Positions 16,210 to 24,756 of a DNA stretch of 64,000 nt are shown here, piece by piece. Source of the DNA: JACVRM01 sp036824245 (lineage in GTDB: Bacteria; Actinomycetota; Thermoleophilia; Gaiellales; Gaiellaceae); assembly GCA_036824245.1 (NCBI GenBank), contig DAITAO010000004.1:12593-76592 (forward strand), written 5' to 3'. Under the pieces are notes generated by a model. That model made no database searches. It was not told the origin of the DNA and saw only the letters and a list, made by a program, of their open reading frames with translations. Each line of letters begins with the position of its first letter. The stretch's first letter is position 1. A program made the translations under genes and the position numbers.

Positions 16210-16617
16210 GTGTCCCGTCGCATCCTCGTCATCGCCACCACGACGGTCCCGGACGCAGAGCTTCGTGACCGTGTCCGCGCACACGCGGGAGAGGATGCAG
16301 AGCTGCTCGTCGTCGCCCCTGCTTCGAAGATCTCGAAGCTCGACTGGCTGACGAATGCGGAGGACGACGCCCGCGCCGAGGCCGCTCAGCGTGCCGAGGA
16401 AGTCGCGGAAGCAGCTCCGGGCGCAGACGTCGAAGCGCTCGTCGGCGACTCCGACCCGGTCAAGGCGATCGAGGATGCGCTGCGAAGATTTCCAGCCGAT
16501 GAGCTGATCGTGATCACTCGCCCCGACGAAGAGGCGGAGTGGCTCGAGGAGGGAAGCGGAGAGGAGGCGCAGAACCGCTTCTCGCTTCCGGTAACGCATT
16601 TGGTCGTCGAGCAGTAA
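16210..16617 (+). CDS. Universal-stress-protein-like (Rossmann) small protein
   Basis: The 135-residue protein begins with a beta strand (RRILVIATTTV), ends with a strand (LPVTHLVVE), and has LLVVAPAS and DELIVITRP between them. The fold resembles USP or HUP-type domains, but the glycine-rich ATP motif is not clear. GTG 16210 is chosen over TTG 16204. A TAGGCT box lies 8 nt upstream. It is divergent from the PRC-barrel gene. Confidence 0.65.
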   Translation: MSRRILVIATTTVPDAELRDRVRAHAGEDAELLVVAPASKISKLDWLTNAEDDARAEAAQRAEEVAEAAPGADVEALVGDSDPVKAIEDALRRFPADELIVITRPDEEAEWLEEGSGEEAQNRFSLPVTHLVVEQ

Positions 16618-16742
16618 GCGCTGCTGGCTGCGTTCGGCTCCCGCCGGCGCCGGGCGACCATGTCGAGGCCGTCTTGCAGCGTCCCCAGCCTTTACGAGCT
16701 GGCGCTGCGCCGCCCGCCGGCGTCTAAGCTCGGCTGGTCCCC

Positions 16743-17003
16743 GTGGATCCGACATCGATACAGCTCGTCGCACCTGACCTCGCCTCGGCGAACGCGCTGC
16801 GACAAATGGTCCCCGGCGCTTGGACGCAAGTCAGAGAGCTAGACGACGGGTCCGCTGATGTGACGCTCGAGGTGGCGGAGCAGGAGGCTGCGACCGCTCT
16901 CGATGTAGTTCAGCAGTGGGCCCACGAGCAACACATCTCGTCCGTCAGCGTGCGGATCGGAGTCGACGAGCGTGTGATCGAGGACCGGCCACAGCCGTCT
17001 TAG
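16743..17003 (+). CDS. Hypothetical protein, 86 aa
   Basis: This small alpha/beta protein starts with GTG. It has no recognisable motif, signal or membrane segment. Coding character is moderate (VAEQEAATALDVVQQWAHEQ is an amphipathic helix). It is convergent with the coiled-coil gene, with 4 bp between stops. Function is unknown. Confidence 0.55.
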   Translation: MDPTSIQLVAPDLASANALRQMVPGAWTQVRELDDGSADVTLEVAEQEAATALDVVQQWAHEQHISSVSVRIGVDERVIEDRPQPS

Positions 17004-17007
17004 CTCT

Positions 17008-17259
17008 TTAGTCACCGCCCGGCCGCTTCCAATCGTCTCGAGGATTCGTTGAAGCCTCTTGAGACGTGTCCTTTCGGCGCATGGCCTCATACACCGCGTC
17101 CCAATGACTCGAAATTTCGTCCATGGCGCGGGCAGTGATGAGCGCAGCCTCTTCCAGCCGCGCGTTTACCCGCTCAACCTCTGCCATGCGTTCCCTGAGC
17201 TCGCTGACCTTGTCGGCCAGGCTGCTGAGCTCCTGCGCGATGAGCTCGTAGTCTTGCAC
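17008..17259 (-). CDS. Short coiled-coil protein, 83 aa
   Basis: Most of the protein is a heptad-patterned helix (IAQELSSLADKVSELRERMA, then EVERVNARLEEAALITARAM), followed by a polar tail. It has no membrane segment or catalytic motif. The GTG start is used. It may be a small structural or regulatory partner; the family is not recognised. Confidence 0.6.
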   Translation of the reverse strand: MQDYELIAQELSSLADKVSELRERMAEVERVNARLEEAALITARAMDEISSHWDAVYEAMRRKDTSQEASTNPRDDWKRPGGD

Positions 17260-17389
17260 CCTCGGGATAATCCCCTTCCCCGATCACGAACAGCTCAAGC
17301 CTGCGACGTCGTGCGCGCGGCGACGACGCCTTTCGCGGCGTTCGATACACACTCGGGCTTCGAGGGCGGTCGCTAGACTCGGGCCGCCC

Positions 17390-17857
17390 GTGGGTACCAG
17401 TCCCGTGAAGGTCTTCCAGCACGAGCGGCAGCTCCGTACGGAGGGTGGCCTGTCGGTCACGGACATCACCGACGAGGTGAACGCGGCGGTACGCGAGAGC
17501 GGTATCGGTGAGGGAATCGCCTGTGTGTACTCCCCGCACACGACCTGTTGTGTGCGCGTCAACGAGTTCGAGACGGGCTTTCTGGACGACTTCGCGCGCA
17601 TGCTGCAGGCGCTGGTGCCCTCCGACCGCTACTACGCACACGACGACTGGGACCGGCGCACCGAGAACATCTGTGACGAAGACATGCAGACCGGCAACGG
17701 GCACGCGCACTGCATGGCCATGCTGCTCGGCACGGCCGGCGAGTCCGTGCCGGTGCGCGAGGGGGAGCTGGCGCTCGGCACCTGGCAGCGCGTGCTCTTC
17801 CTGGAGCTCGACCGCGAGCGCGACCGCCGCTGGGTCGTGCAGGTCGTCGGAACGTAG
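17390..17857 (+). CDS. YjbQ/UPF0047 family protein
   Basis: This is a 155-residue member of the UPF0047 (YjbQ) family, for which weak thiamine-phosphate synthase activity has been described. It has the family motifs YSPHTTCCVRVNE and GNGHAHCMAMLLG, with conserved His residues, and the C-terminal GTWQRVLFLELDRERDR. The GTG start is used, and TAGACT lies 10 nt upstream. Confidence 0.92.
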   Translation: MGTSPVKVFQHERQLRTEGGLSVTDITDEVNAAVRESGIGEGIACVYSPHTTCCVRVNEFETGFLDDFARMLQALVPSDRYYAHDDWDRRTENICDEDMQTGNGHAHCMAMLLGTAGESVPVREGELALGTWQRVLFLELDRERDRRWVVQVVGT

Positions 17858-17896
17858 TTTCCTCGCCGGCACGCGCCGGGAACAATCACCTTCCAT

Positions 17897-18151
17897 ATGA
17901 CCGACGAGCCGAGGCAGTACGTGATCGAGCGCGTCAACCGCGCGCTCGCGCAAGATTCGCGCGTCAACGCGCTCGACGTCGAGGTGGCGGTCGCCGGCGG
18001 CCGGGTCTTCCTGACCGGCGACGTGCCCACCCAGGCGCGCAAGGACGCCATCTCGGAGGTCGTCGCCGAGCTACTCCCCGACCACCAGATCTCGAACGAG
18101 ACGACGGTGACGGCCCTGGCGCCGGCCGGCGAGCCTGAGGACATCGCGTGA
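17897..18151 (+). CDS. BON-domain protein, 84 aa
   Basis: It is a single BON (bacterial OsmY and nodulation) domain: the helix IERVNRALAQDSRVN, the strand LDVEVAVAGGRVFLTGDV, then RKDAISEVVAELLPDHQISN. BON domains bind membranes or ligands; there is no signal peptide here, so it is cytoplasmic. Its stop overlaps the metallophosphoesterase start (GTGA), making it the first gene of a three-gene operon. Confidence 0.85.
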   Translation: MTDEPRQYVIERVNRALAQDSRVNALDVEVAVAGGRVFLTGDVPTQARKDAISEVVAELLPDHQISNETTVTALAPAGEPEDIA

Positions 18152-18912
18152 TTCGCATTGCCGCCGTGGGCGATATCCATTTCGGCCCCGATTCGGCCGG
18201 GACTCTGCGGGCGCACCTCGAGGAGCTCCCGGAGCACGCCGACGTGCTCCTGCTCGCCGGCGACCTGACCAAGTACGGCGATCCCGACGAGGCCGCCGTG
18301 CTCGTGCAGGAGCTCGCCGGCATCGACTTCCCGATCGTCGCCGTTTTGGGCAACCACGACTACCACCGGGAGCGCGAGGACGAGATCCGGCGATTGCTGG
18401 AGGAGACCGGCGTGCGCGTCCTCGAGGGCGACGCCGAGGTTGTGACGGTAAACGGCGTCCGGCTGGGCGTCGCAGGCTTGAAGGGCTTCGGTGGAGGCTT
18501 CACCGGAGCGCACGGAACGGACTTCGGGGAGCCGGTCATGAAGGCGTTCATCCGCCACACGCAGGAAGGGGCACGGCGGCTCGAGGAGGCGCTCGCCACG
18601 TTGGCCCACGCCGACGTGCGGGTCGCTCTGCTCCATTACGCGCCCGTGAAGTCGACGCTGGTCGGCGAGCGACTGGAGATCTATCCGTTCCTCGGCAGCT
18701 ACCTCCTGGCCGAAGCGATCGACCATGCAGGCGCCGATCTGGTGCTGCACGGACACGCCCACCGCGGAACGGAGAAAGGAGTGACGCCGGGCGGCATCCA
18801 CGTTCGAAACGTCGCCCAGCCCGTGATCCGGCGCGCCTACAACCTCTACTGCCTCGATGAGGCGCGTCTGCGCGAGCCCGGAGCGAAGGCCACGACGGTG
18901 GCACGCTCGTGA
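18148..18912 (+). CDS. Calcineurin-like metallophosphoesterase
   Basis: The 254-residue phosphoesterase has all the di-metal motifs: AVGDIHFG (motif I), LLLAGDLTKYGD (II), VLGNHDYH (III), LLHYAP (IV) and LHGHAHRG (V). It resembles cytoplasmic phosphodiesterases and serine/threonine-type phosphatases. The substrate is unknown. It is translationally coupled on both sides: the GTG start overlaps the BON stop, and its stop overlaps the nucleotidyltransferase-like gene. Confidence 0.9.
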   Translation: MIRIAAVGDIHFGPDSAGTLRAHLEELPEHADVLLLAGDLTKYGDPDEAAVLVQELAGIDFPIVAVLGNHDYHREREDEIRRLLEETGVRVLEGDAEVVTVNGVRLGVAGLKGFGGGFTGAHGTDFGEPVMKAFIRHTQEGARRLEEALATLAHADVRVALLHYAPVKSTLVGERLEIYPFLGSYLLAEAIDHAGADLVLHGHAHRGTEKGVTPGGIHVRNVAQPVIRRAYNLYCLDEARLREPGAKATTVARS

Positions 18913-19502
18913 GCTCACAGGCAAAGCCCGAGGTCCCCTTCTCGGCGATCAAGGAGACACTCAAGAAGGCGTCAGGCGCGCTTCGCGCCGCCGGCATCCC
19001 CTTCATGCTGGGCGGCGGGCTGGCGATGTGGGCGCGCGGCGGCCCCGATACCGATCACGATCTCGACCTGATGGTCAAGCCCGAGGACGCGGACCGCGCG
19101 CTCGACGTGCTCCAGGCGGAGGGGCTGAGCCCCGAACGACCGCCCGAAGACTGGCTCTACAAGGCCTACGACGGCGAGGTGCTCGTCGACCTGATCTTCC
19201 GGCCCAGCGGCGTAGCGATCACGGACGAGGTCTTCGAGCGAGCCGAGGAACGCGAGGTCAACGCGGTCCGCATGCTGGTCATGCCGCTCGAAGACGTCGT
19301 CGTGGCGAAGCTGCTCGCGTTGGGCGAGCACGAGCTGGACTACGAGGCGACGCTGGAGGTGGCCCGCTCGCTGCGAGAGCAGATCGACTGGGGAGAGGTT
19401 CGCGAGCGCACGACCGAGTCGCCCTACGCGAAGGCTTTTTTCACGCTGGTCGAGGAACTCGGCATCGTGCCGCATTCCGAAGCTCAGCCGACGCGCTCGT
19501 GA
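18909..19502 (+). CDS. Nucleotidyltransferase-fold protein (AbiEii/DUF6036-like)
   Basis: The protein has the nucleotidyltransferase fold start GIPFMLGGGLAMWARGG followed by the metal motif DTDHDLDLMV. It then has LVDLIFRPSG and the helix VVVAKLLALGEHELDYE, as in AbiEii or minimal nucleotidyltransferases. Length is 197 residues. The GTG start overlaps the previous stop. Relatives include antitoxin/toxin pairs and tRNA-modifying toxins, but the partner here is a metallophosphoesterase rather than a toxin, so the role is open. Confidence 0.75.
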   Translation: MSSQAKPEVPFSAIKETLKKASGALRAAGIPFMLGGGLAMWARGGPDTDHDLDLMVKPEDADRALDVLQAEGLSPERPPEDWLYKAYDGEVLVDLIFRPSGVAITDEVFERAEEREVNAVRMLVMPLEDVVVAKLLALGEHELDYEATLEVARSLREQIDWGEVRERTTESPYAKAFFTLVEELGIVPHSEAQPTRS

Positions 19503-19718
19503 CGCGGCGCCTCGACCGGCAGCGCGCTTCCGCATGAAGTAACTCGAGTGCCGCTCGCAGCGAGCGCTGTCCACGGGATCACTCGAACGGCGGATTGGGA
19601 GGCTGCGGCTCCCTTATCCCTCGTGCGAGGGATTCACTACTCGGCTCACCCGGTACATGCTCCGGGTGCGGGCGCTGAGGGGACGCCCGCCACGAGGGAG
19701 AGGCAGGTATTGCGGCAC

Positions 19719-19916
19719 ATGGGGTTCGACGAGCAACGGCAGCGCGAGGAGCTGGAGTCCGCTGTGAGGACGTGGCGCTTCCAGCAGTTCGTCCGTCTCG
19801 GCTTCAGCCGGGAGGAGTCCAACACGCTTGCATCGTCGCGCGTCGACCTCAGCCAGGTGCGGAAGCTGATCGCCTCCGGGTGTCCGCCGGAGACAGCTTC
19901 CAGGATCCTGCTCTAG
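19719..19916 (+). CDS. Small helical hypothetical protein, 65 aa
   Basis: From ATG 19719 the protein reads as three short helices with FVRLGFSREESNTLASSRVD and VRKLIASGCPPETASRILL. An upstream in-frame extension to 19548 lacks coding character. The 19616-19633 palindrome (ATCCCTCG-TG-CGAGGGAT) lies about 85 bp upstream and could be an operator. Function is unknown. Confidence 0.6.
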   Translation: MGFDEQRQREELESAVRTWRFQQFVRLGFSREESNTLASSRVDLSQVRKLIASGCPPETASRILL

Positions 19917-20050
19917 GGGGGAGGACCGCGCCGCTAGGCGCGAGTCGCGACGCTTTCGGGCGGCGCGGCGTGCGGGGCGGGGCTCCACTGCGGCGGGTCC
20001 CGCCCCACCAGCACCTCGGTCGGCGGCCGCGGAGGTGCTAGAAGGCGTGC

Positions 20051-21412
20051 ATGGCCCGCTCCACGCGCGTCGCTCTGCTCGGCGCGGCGGCGCTCACCCC
20101 ACTCGCCGTCCTGGCCGTGCTCGTCGCGGAGCCGGATCTCGACGGGCGCTGGGAGAACCATCCGGCGCACTTCTGGCTCGTGCTGGCCGCGGCGCTCACC
20201 AGCCTGGCGCTCGGCTATGCGGTGAGCATCTCGGCGCGGCGCAGGCGGGACGCCCGGCTGTTCCTGATCGCGCTCGCCTTCATGGCGAGCGCCGGCTTTC
20301 TCGGCCTGCACGCGCTCGCCACACCCGGAGTCCTGCTCGGCAAGAACGCTGGGTTCGAGCTTGCCACGCCCGTCGGCCTGGTTCTGGCAAGCGCGCTCGC
20401 GGCCGTGTCGGCGGCCGAGCTGAATCGCACCACGTCTGAGCGGGTCATACGCCGCGCCTGGGTGCTGCTGGGAGCGCTGGCGGCGGTGCTCGCAGGCTGG
20501 GCGACGGTGTCGCTGGCGGAGTGGTGGCCGCTGGACGAGCCGCTCGCCGTGGAGGAGCTGGACGGGTGGCAGCTCGGCCTTGCTATCGCCGGGGTCCTGC
20601 TCTACTCGGTTGCCGCAGCGGGGTACTTCCGGCTCTACCGGCGCCGTCGGGAGCGCTTCGTGTTCGTAGTGGCACTCGCCTTCGGACTACTCGCCGACGC
20701 GATGCTCGTGATCGCATGGGCCCGCAACTGGCAGCTCTCCTGGTGGGAGTGGCATGTCCTCATGCTCGTCTCCGTGGTCGTCATCGCCGTCGCAGCGCGC
20801 ACCGAATGGCACGAGGAGCGTTTCAGCGCTCTCTACCTGGACGAGACGCTCGCGGGCGCGCGCGATGTGAGCATCCTGTTCGCCGATCTGGCGGGCTTCA
20901 CATCCTTTACGGAGCGCACGCCGCCGGACCAGGTGGCGGCGATGCTCAACGGATACTTCGAGCGCCTGGTTCCGCTCGTCGAGGAGCTCGGCGGCGAGGT
21001 GCACCAGCTGGTCGGCGACGAGATCATGGCGATCTTCAACAAGGAGGGCGACCGTCCGGATCACCCTCTGCTGGCTGCCCGGGCGGCACTGGCTCTCCAG
21101 AGCGCAGCGGCCGAGCTCGCGCGCAGCCATCCCGATTGGCCGCGCTTCCGCGTCGGCGCGAGCAGCGGAGAAGTGGTGGCGGCAGTCGTCGGTGGTGCGC
21201 GCGGGCACCGCAAGCACGGCGTCGTCGGCGACACGGTCAACCTCGCGGCTCGTCTCGAGAACGAGGCACTCGTGGGTCAGGTCGTGCTCGCGGCCGAGAC
21301 CGTGCGTCGACTCCCGTCCGGTGCGGTCGTCGAGCGCCTGCCCGACCTGGTGCTGAAGGGAAAGGCCGAGCCCGTCGAGGCGTACGTTCTCCACCGGCTG
21401 CACGGCTCCTGA
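20051..21412 (+). CDS. Membrane class III adenylate/guanylate cyclase
   Basis: About eight hydrophobic helices (residues 5-270) lead into a class III cyclase domain (about 275-445). The first metal Asp is in ILFADLAGFTSFTER, the second in VGDEIMAIF, and the transition-state Asn/Arg in GDTVNLAARLE. At the usual adenine-recognition Lys (KTIGD in many cyclases) the residue is Gln (HQLVGD), so the nucleotide preference cannot be assumed. Length is 453 residues. Two proteins with cyclic-nucleotide-binding domains lie nearby (22004 and 31739), pointing to local cNMP signalling. Confidence 0.9.
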   Translation: MARSTRVALLGAAALTPLAVLAVLVAEPDLDGRWENHPAHFWLVLAAALTSLALGYAVSISARRRRDARLFLIALAFMASAGFLGLHALATPGVLLGKNAGFELATPVGLVLASALAAVSAAELNRTTSERVIRRAWVLLGALAAVLAGWATVSLAEWWPLDEPLAVEELDGWQLGLAIAGVLLYSVAAAGYFRLYRRRRERFVFVVALAFGLLADAMLVIAWARNWQLSWWEWHVLMLVSVVVIAVAARTEWHEERFSALYLDETLAGARDVSILFADLAGFTSFTERTPPDQVAAMLNGYFERLVPLVEELGGEVHQLVGDEIMAIFNKEGDRPDHPLLAARAALALQSAAAELARSHPDWPRFRVGASSGEVVAAVVGGARGHRKHGVVGDTVNLAARLENEALVGQVVLAAETVRRLPSGAVVERLPDLVLKGKAEPVEAYVLHRLHGS

Positions 21413-21461
21413 TCCTGAGCCTCCGGTTTCGCCGTGCTGCCGATCGGGGACGACATGAACC

Positions 21462-21854
21462 GTGGATACCTGGATGTTCATCGTTGCTGCCGCCGTCCTG
21501 GTCCTGGTCCTGCTCGCGGTCGCCTTGTGGTGGGCGCGCTCCCGGCGCCAGGAGCAGCGCCGCGAGGAGGCGCGTGCGCACCGTGACACCGCCCAACGGC
21601 AGGAGCGCGAGGCCGAGGCCCGCGATCTCACGGCGCGCAAGCAGGTTCAGCAGGCAGTTGCACGCGAGCGCGAGGCCGAGGAAGAGCTTGACGAGGCTCG
21701 CGAGCAGCGCGAGTCGGCTGTCGATGAGGCGGCAGCGGAGCTCGACCGTGCGCGGCGCCAGCGCATAGCCGCGGGCTCGCGTCAGGAGCAGGCCGACGAG
21801 GTCGACCCGGACCTGGCGGACTGGGACGACGGGCCCGCATCTAAGCCGCAGTAG
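21462..21854 (+). CDS. Membrane-anchored coiled-coil protein, 130 aa
   Basis: A single N-terminal membrane helix (WMFIVAAAVLVLVLLAVALW) is followed by about 85 residues of continuous charged helix rich in Arg, Glu and Gln, then an acidic tail (DEVDPDLADWDDG). The GTG start is used. It sits 49 bp after the cyclase. It is probably a structural or stress-related envelope protein; no family is recognised. Confidence 0.7.
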   Translation: MDTWMFIVAAAVLVLVLLAVALWWARSRRQEQRREEARAHRDTAQRQEREAEARDLTARKQVQQAVAREREAEEELDEAREQRESAVDEAAAELDRARRQRIAAGSRQEQADEVDPDLADWDDGPASKPQ

Positions 21855-22003
21855 CTCTTCCATCGCCTGAGAGTGCCGCGGTGAGCTAGCGCTGCTGGCC
21901 GGCTCCCAGAACCTGGCCGTGACGGGCTCCAAACCCGAGGCGCCGATTGCCGCTCGCCCGGACTCGCGTTAGGCTCGGCTCGTACGAGCGAGAAGGGGGC
22001 TGC

Positions 22004-22990
22004 ATGAGATTCGAATCGTCCGTCACATCCATCACCTGGATTCCGTCCGAGGCGATCTCGGGCATGCCGAAGCTGCCGTTCGAGCTCGGCATCGCCCACT
22101 ACGACGATCCCCCGCCCGAGCGCATCGAGGATCTCGAGGCGTTGCGCGAGGCCGATGCCTTCCGCGAGGCCAACGAGCTACGAGCGTGGATCGAGGTGGA
22201 CGACGGCCGTGTGGTGGATCACGGGTACTCAGGCCGCGGGCTGATAGGTGTCACCCGCGTGCGGCTGGGGCCGAAGGAGATGAGCTTCCCGGCCGTCCAG
22301 TACCCTCTGCTGCAGGCCGAACCCGAGGTTGGCCCGGACTGGGTGCGCTTCACGCAGACGGCGGGCGGCCACATGGGCCTGCCGGCGCCGCGCCGAGTCC
22401 GTGGCAAACCGTTCTTCCGCGTCTCTTCGTCCTCGGCGTGGACGACGCTCCAGCTGATCATCTACGCCGACGGACGCTCGAAGCACTCGCTCCCGGGCGC
22501 GAGCACGTTTCCGCGGCACTGGGTGTACGACCGAGACGGCAAACTCACCGAGAAGTCGGGGGTGATCGACTTCAAGAAGTGGTGGCTCGAGGCGCACGGC
22601 GAGGGGACGCCCTGGGGCGAGGAGGACTCCCCGGCGCTCGCTACGGCCGTCGAGTCGGAGCTCGAGCGCGCGATGTCTGCGGAGATCATGGGCAGCGGAC
22701 AGAAGCTCGCCCGCAAGAAGCTGGACCCAGACGAGCCGCTCGTGGAGCAGGGCGAGGAGGGACAGGATCTCTTTCTGCTCATCGACGGCGTCGTCGAGGT
22801 CGTGATCGACGGCGAGCCGGTGGCCGAAGTCGGACCGGGCACCGTACTCGGCGAGCGCGCGGCGCTCGAGGGCGGTCGGCGCACGGCCACGCTGCGGGCC
22901 GTCACGCCGTGCCGGATTGCGGTGGTGCCGTTCGACCAGATCGACGAATCGGCACGCGAGGAGCTGGCGGCTACCCGCAGGAGCACCTGA
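22004..22990 (+). CDS. Uncharacterised N-domain fused to cyclic-nucleotide-binding domain
   Basis: ATG 22004 has AGAAGGGGG upstream and is preferred to a longer start. Residues 1 to about 210 form an unrecognised domain (FESSVTSITWIPSEAISGMP, GGHMGLPAPRRVRGKPF, TTLQLIIYADG). Residues about 220-320 are a CRP-like cNMP-binding beta-roll (DEPLVEQGEEGQDLFLLIDG, then VGPGTVLGERAALEGGRRTATLRA, the phosphate-binding cassette). There is no helix-turn-helix. It may be a cNMP-controlled effector for the cyclase 0.6 kb upstream. Length is 328 residues. Confidence 0.8.
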   Translation: MRFESSVTSITWIPSEAISGMPKLPFELGIAHYDDPPPERIEDLEALREADAFREANELRAWIEVDDGRVVDHGYSGRGLIGVTRVRLGPKEMSFPAVQYPLLQAEPEVGPDWVRFTQTAGGHMGLPAPRRVRGKPFFRVSSSSAWTTLQLIIYADGRSKHSLPGASTFPRHWVYDRDGKLTEKSGVIDFKKWWLEAHGEGTPWGEEDSPALATAVESELERAMSAEIMGSGQKLARKKLDPDEPLVEQGEEGQDLFLLIDGVVEVVIDGEPVAEVGPGTVLGERAALEGGRRTATLRAVTPCRIAVVPFDQIDESAREELAATRRST

Positions 22991-22996
22991 GCGCGG

Positions 22997-23500
22997 CTAC
23001 TCGCGTTTGCGCCGGAAGACATCCGTGCGGAGCGACGCGACCCGGTCGAGGAAGAGCAGCCCGTCCAGGTGGTCTATCTCGTGCTGGAAGGCGCGCGCTT
23101 CGAAGCCGGCCGACTCGAGAACCACCTCGTCGCCCTCGGGCGTGAGCGCCTCGACCGTGATCTCGGTCGATCGCCTGACGTTTGCCGTCAGATCCGGGAT
23201 GCTGAGACAGCCCTCGCGTCCCACCTCAGCGCCTGCGGAGGCCACGATCCGCGGGTTGACAAGCACTAGCAGCCCGTGACACGTCGTGGCCCTTGGGTGG
23301 CCGGTCACGTCCACGACGATCATGCGGACGAGCTCGTCGATCTGCGGCGCAGCGAGACCCACACACCGGGGGCTCGCCCGCATCGTGTCCACGAGGTCGG
23401 CGGCGAGGCGCTTCCTCTCGTCTGAGTCATGGGGCCCGAGCGCCCGGCACACGTGCTTCAGGGACGGGTGCGGATAACGCAGGACGTCTCGGACCGCCAT
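22997..23500 (-). CDS. def: Peptide deformylase
   Basis: Deformylase removes the N-formyl group from nascent proteins using a metal. All three motifs are present: CVGLAAPQI (GxGLAAPQ), GREGCLSIP (EGCLS, metal Cys) and QHEIDHLDG (HExxH). ATG 23500 starts MAVRDVLRYPHPSLKHV; a longer upstream reading overlaps the ACT gene and is rejected. The first motif has CVG rather than GxG, a mild variation. It follows the ACT-domain gene by 13 bp, probably in one operon. Length is 167 residues. Confidence 0.93.
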   Translation of the reverse strand: MAVRDVLRYPHPSLKHVCRALGPHDSDERKRLAADLVDTMRASPRCVGLAAPQIDELVRMIVVDVTGHPRATTCHGLLVLVNPRIVASAGAEVGREGCLSIPDLTANVRRSTEITVEALTPEGDEVVLESAGFEARAFQHEIDHLDGLLFLDRVASLRTDVFRRKRE

Positions 23501-23513
23501 TCGCCCGGGCGGA

Positions 23514-24056
23514 CTACAGCTGGTCCTGCTCCAGGGGGTTGACCGAGACCTCCACGGCCTGCTCCCGCCCCACCTGCTCGAGCAGCTCCTCCAGCTCGCT
23601 CGGCGAGACGGCGTCGGGTAGCGCAATCTCCATCATCAGGACGTAGAGGGCCTGCCCTTCCTCCTGGTCGACCAGCCGCGTCTCGAGATCGGTGATGTTG
23701 ATCTCCCTTCCCGCCAGCACCGCCGAGACTGCGTGGACGATGCCGGGATGGTCGGCGCCGTACACGGTCACGACGTGGGATGGGATCGAGTCCGCATCGG
23801 GCTGGACCTCGTCGACATCGTTGAGCGAGACGGCGTCCAGGCCAAGGCGCTCGCGAACCCGCTCGAGGTCGCCACGCAAAAGCTCAGACTTGCTTTTCTC
23901 GGGGGCTGAGACGATGAGCGTCATCGTGAAGTGACCGCGCAGGATCGTCATCTCCGAGTCCTCGATGTTGAGCCCGTGCTCGAGGAGCGTCTCGGTGACC
24001 GCTGCCACGATGCCCGGCCGGTCGCGCCCGATCGCGGAGAGGGCGAAGTGCCGCAC
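23514..24056 (-). CDS. Tandem ACT-domain protein (GcvR-like)
   Basis: Two ACT domains occupy the 180 residues: FALSAIGRDRPGIVAAVTET and HVVTVYGADHPGIVHAVSAV. Both keep the DxPGIV ligand loop. The layout resembles GcvR, the glycine-cleavage repressor partner, and related amino-acid sensors; the lack of a DNA-binding domain fits. The GTG start has TATCCT 6 nt upstream (24063-24068). It is co-transcribed with def. Confidence 0.88.
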   Translation of the reverse strand: MRHFALSAIGRDRPGIVAAVTETLLEHGLNIEDSEMTILRGHFTMTLIVSAPEKSKSELLRGDLERVRERLGLDAVSLNDVDEVQPDADSIPSHVVTVYGADHPGIVHAVSAVLAGREINITDLETRLVDQEEGQALYVLMMEIALPDAVSPSELEELLEQVGREQAVEVSVNPLEQDQL

Positions 24057-24080
24057 GGGCCTAGGATAGAAGCGCGGCGA

Positions 24081-24719
24081 CTAAGGCAGGAACTTCACGG
24101 CGCTCGCGTAGCCCGTGCCGAGCGGCTCCTGCAGCAGCACGTGCAGGAAGCCGAGCTGCTCGAGCTGTCGCGCGCGGCGAAGTGGGCCCACGTCGATCGC
24201 ACGCAGCCCCCCGGCCTCGGCCAGAGCGGCGACCTTCCGCTTGGCGTCCCCTTCGTCGCCTGCAACGAGAACGTCGAGCGGATGTCCATCGACCTCGCCG
24301 CCGACAAGCGTCCTTGCGAAGGTCGTGTTGAACGCCTTCACGACACTCGCGTCCGGCAGACGTTCGGCCAGCTGTTCGGCAGCCGACGTCTCGGCGGGAA
24401 CGACGAGCCCTTCGGTCGTCTCGAAGTCGATCGGATTCGTGATCTCGACCACGACCCTGCCTGCGAGCTGGTCGCCGTACTGCTCCACGATTTCCGCGAC
24501 GGACGGGTAGTAGACGGCCAGCACGACGATGTCGCCGCCGATCATGCCCCCCGGCTTGACCGCGGTCGCCGAGCCGGCCCCGGCGGATGCCAGCTCTCCG
24601 GCTAGCGAGCGCGCCTCCTCGGCATCGCGGTCGACGATCTCGACGTCGTTTGCACCGGCCACGGCGCGGGTGCCAATTGCACGGCCCATGTTGCCGGCGC
24701 CGATGATTGTGATCAGCAT
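24081..24719 (-). CDS. F420-dependent NADP reductase-like (NPD-family) protein
   Basis: The Rossmann N-terminus ITIIGAGNMGRAIGTRAVAG is followed by VVLAVYYPSVAEIVEQYGDQ and a conserved ASVVKAFNTTFARTL. This is the pattern of the family containing F420H2:NADP oxidoreductase and of related NADP-binding enzymes. It has 212 residues and an AGGAG ribosome site before ATG 24719. The family contains several activities, so F420 use is inferred, supported by two F420-type monooxygenase-like genes nearby. Confidence 0.85.
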   Translation of the reverse strand: MLITIIGAGNMGRAIGTRAVAGANDVEIVDRDAEEARSLAGELASAGAGSATAVKPGGMIGGDIVVLAVYYPSVAEIVEQYGDQLAGRVVVEITNPIDFETTEGLVVPAETSAAEQLAERLPDASVVKAFNTTFARTLVGGEVDGHPLDVLVAGDEGDAKRKVAALAEAGGLRAIDVGPLRRARQLEQLGFLHVLLQEPLGTGYASAVKFLP

Positions 24720-24756
24720 GGCGTTCTCCTTTCTCCGAATCCGAGGAGCGTATGCG

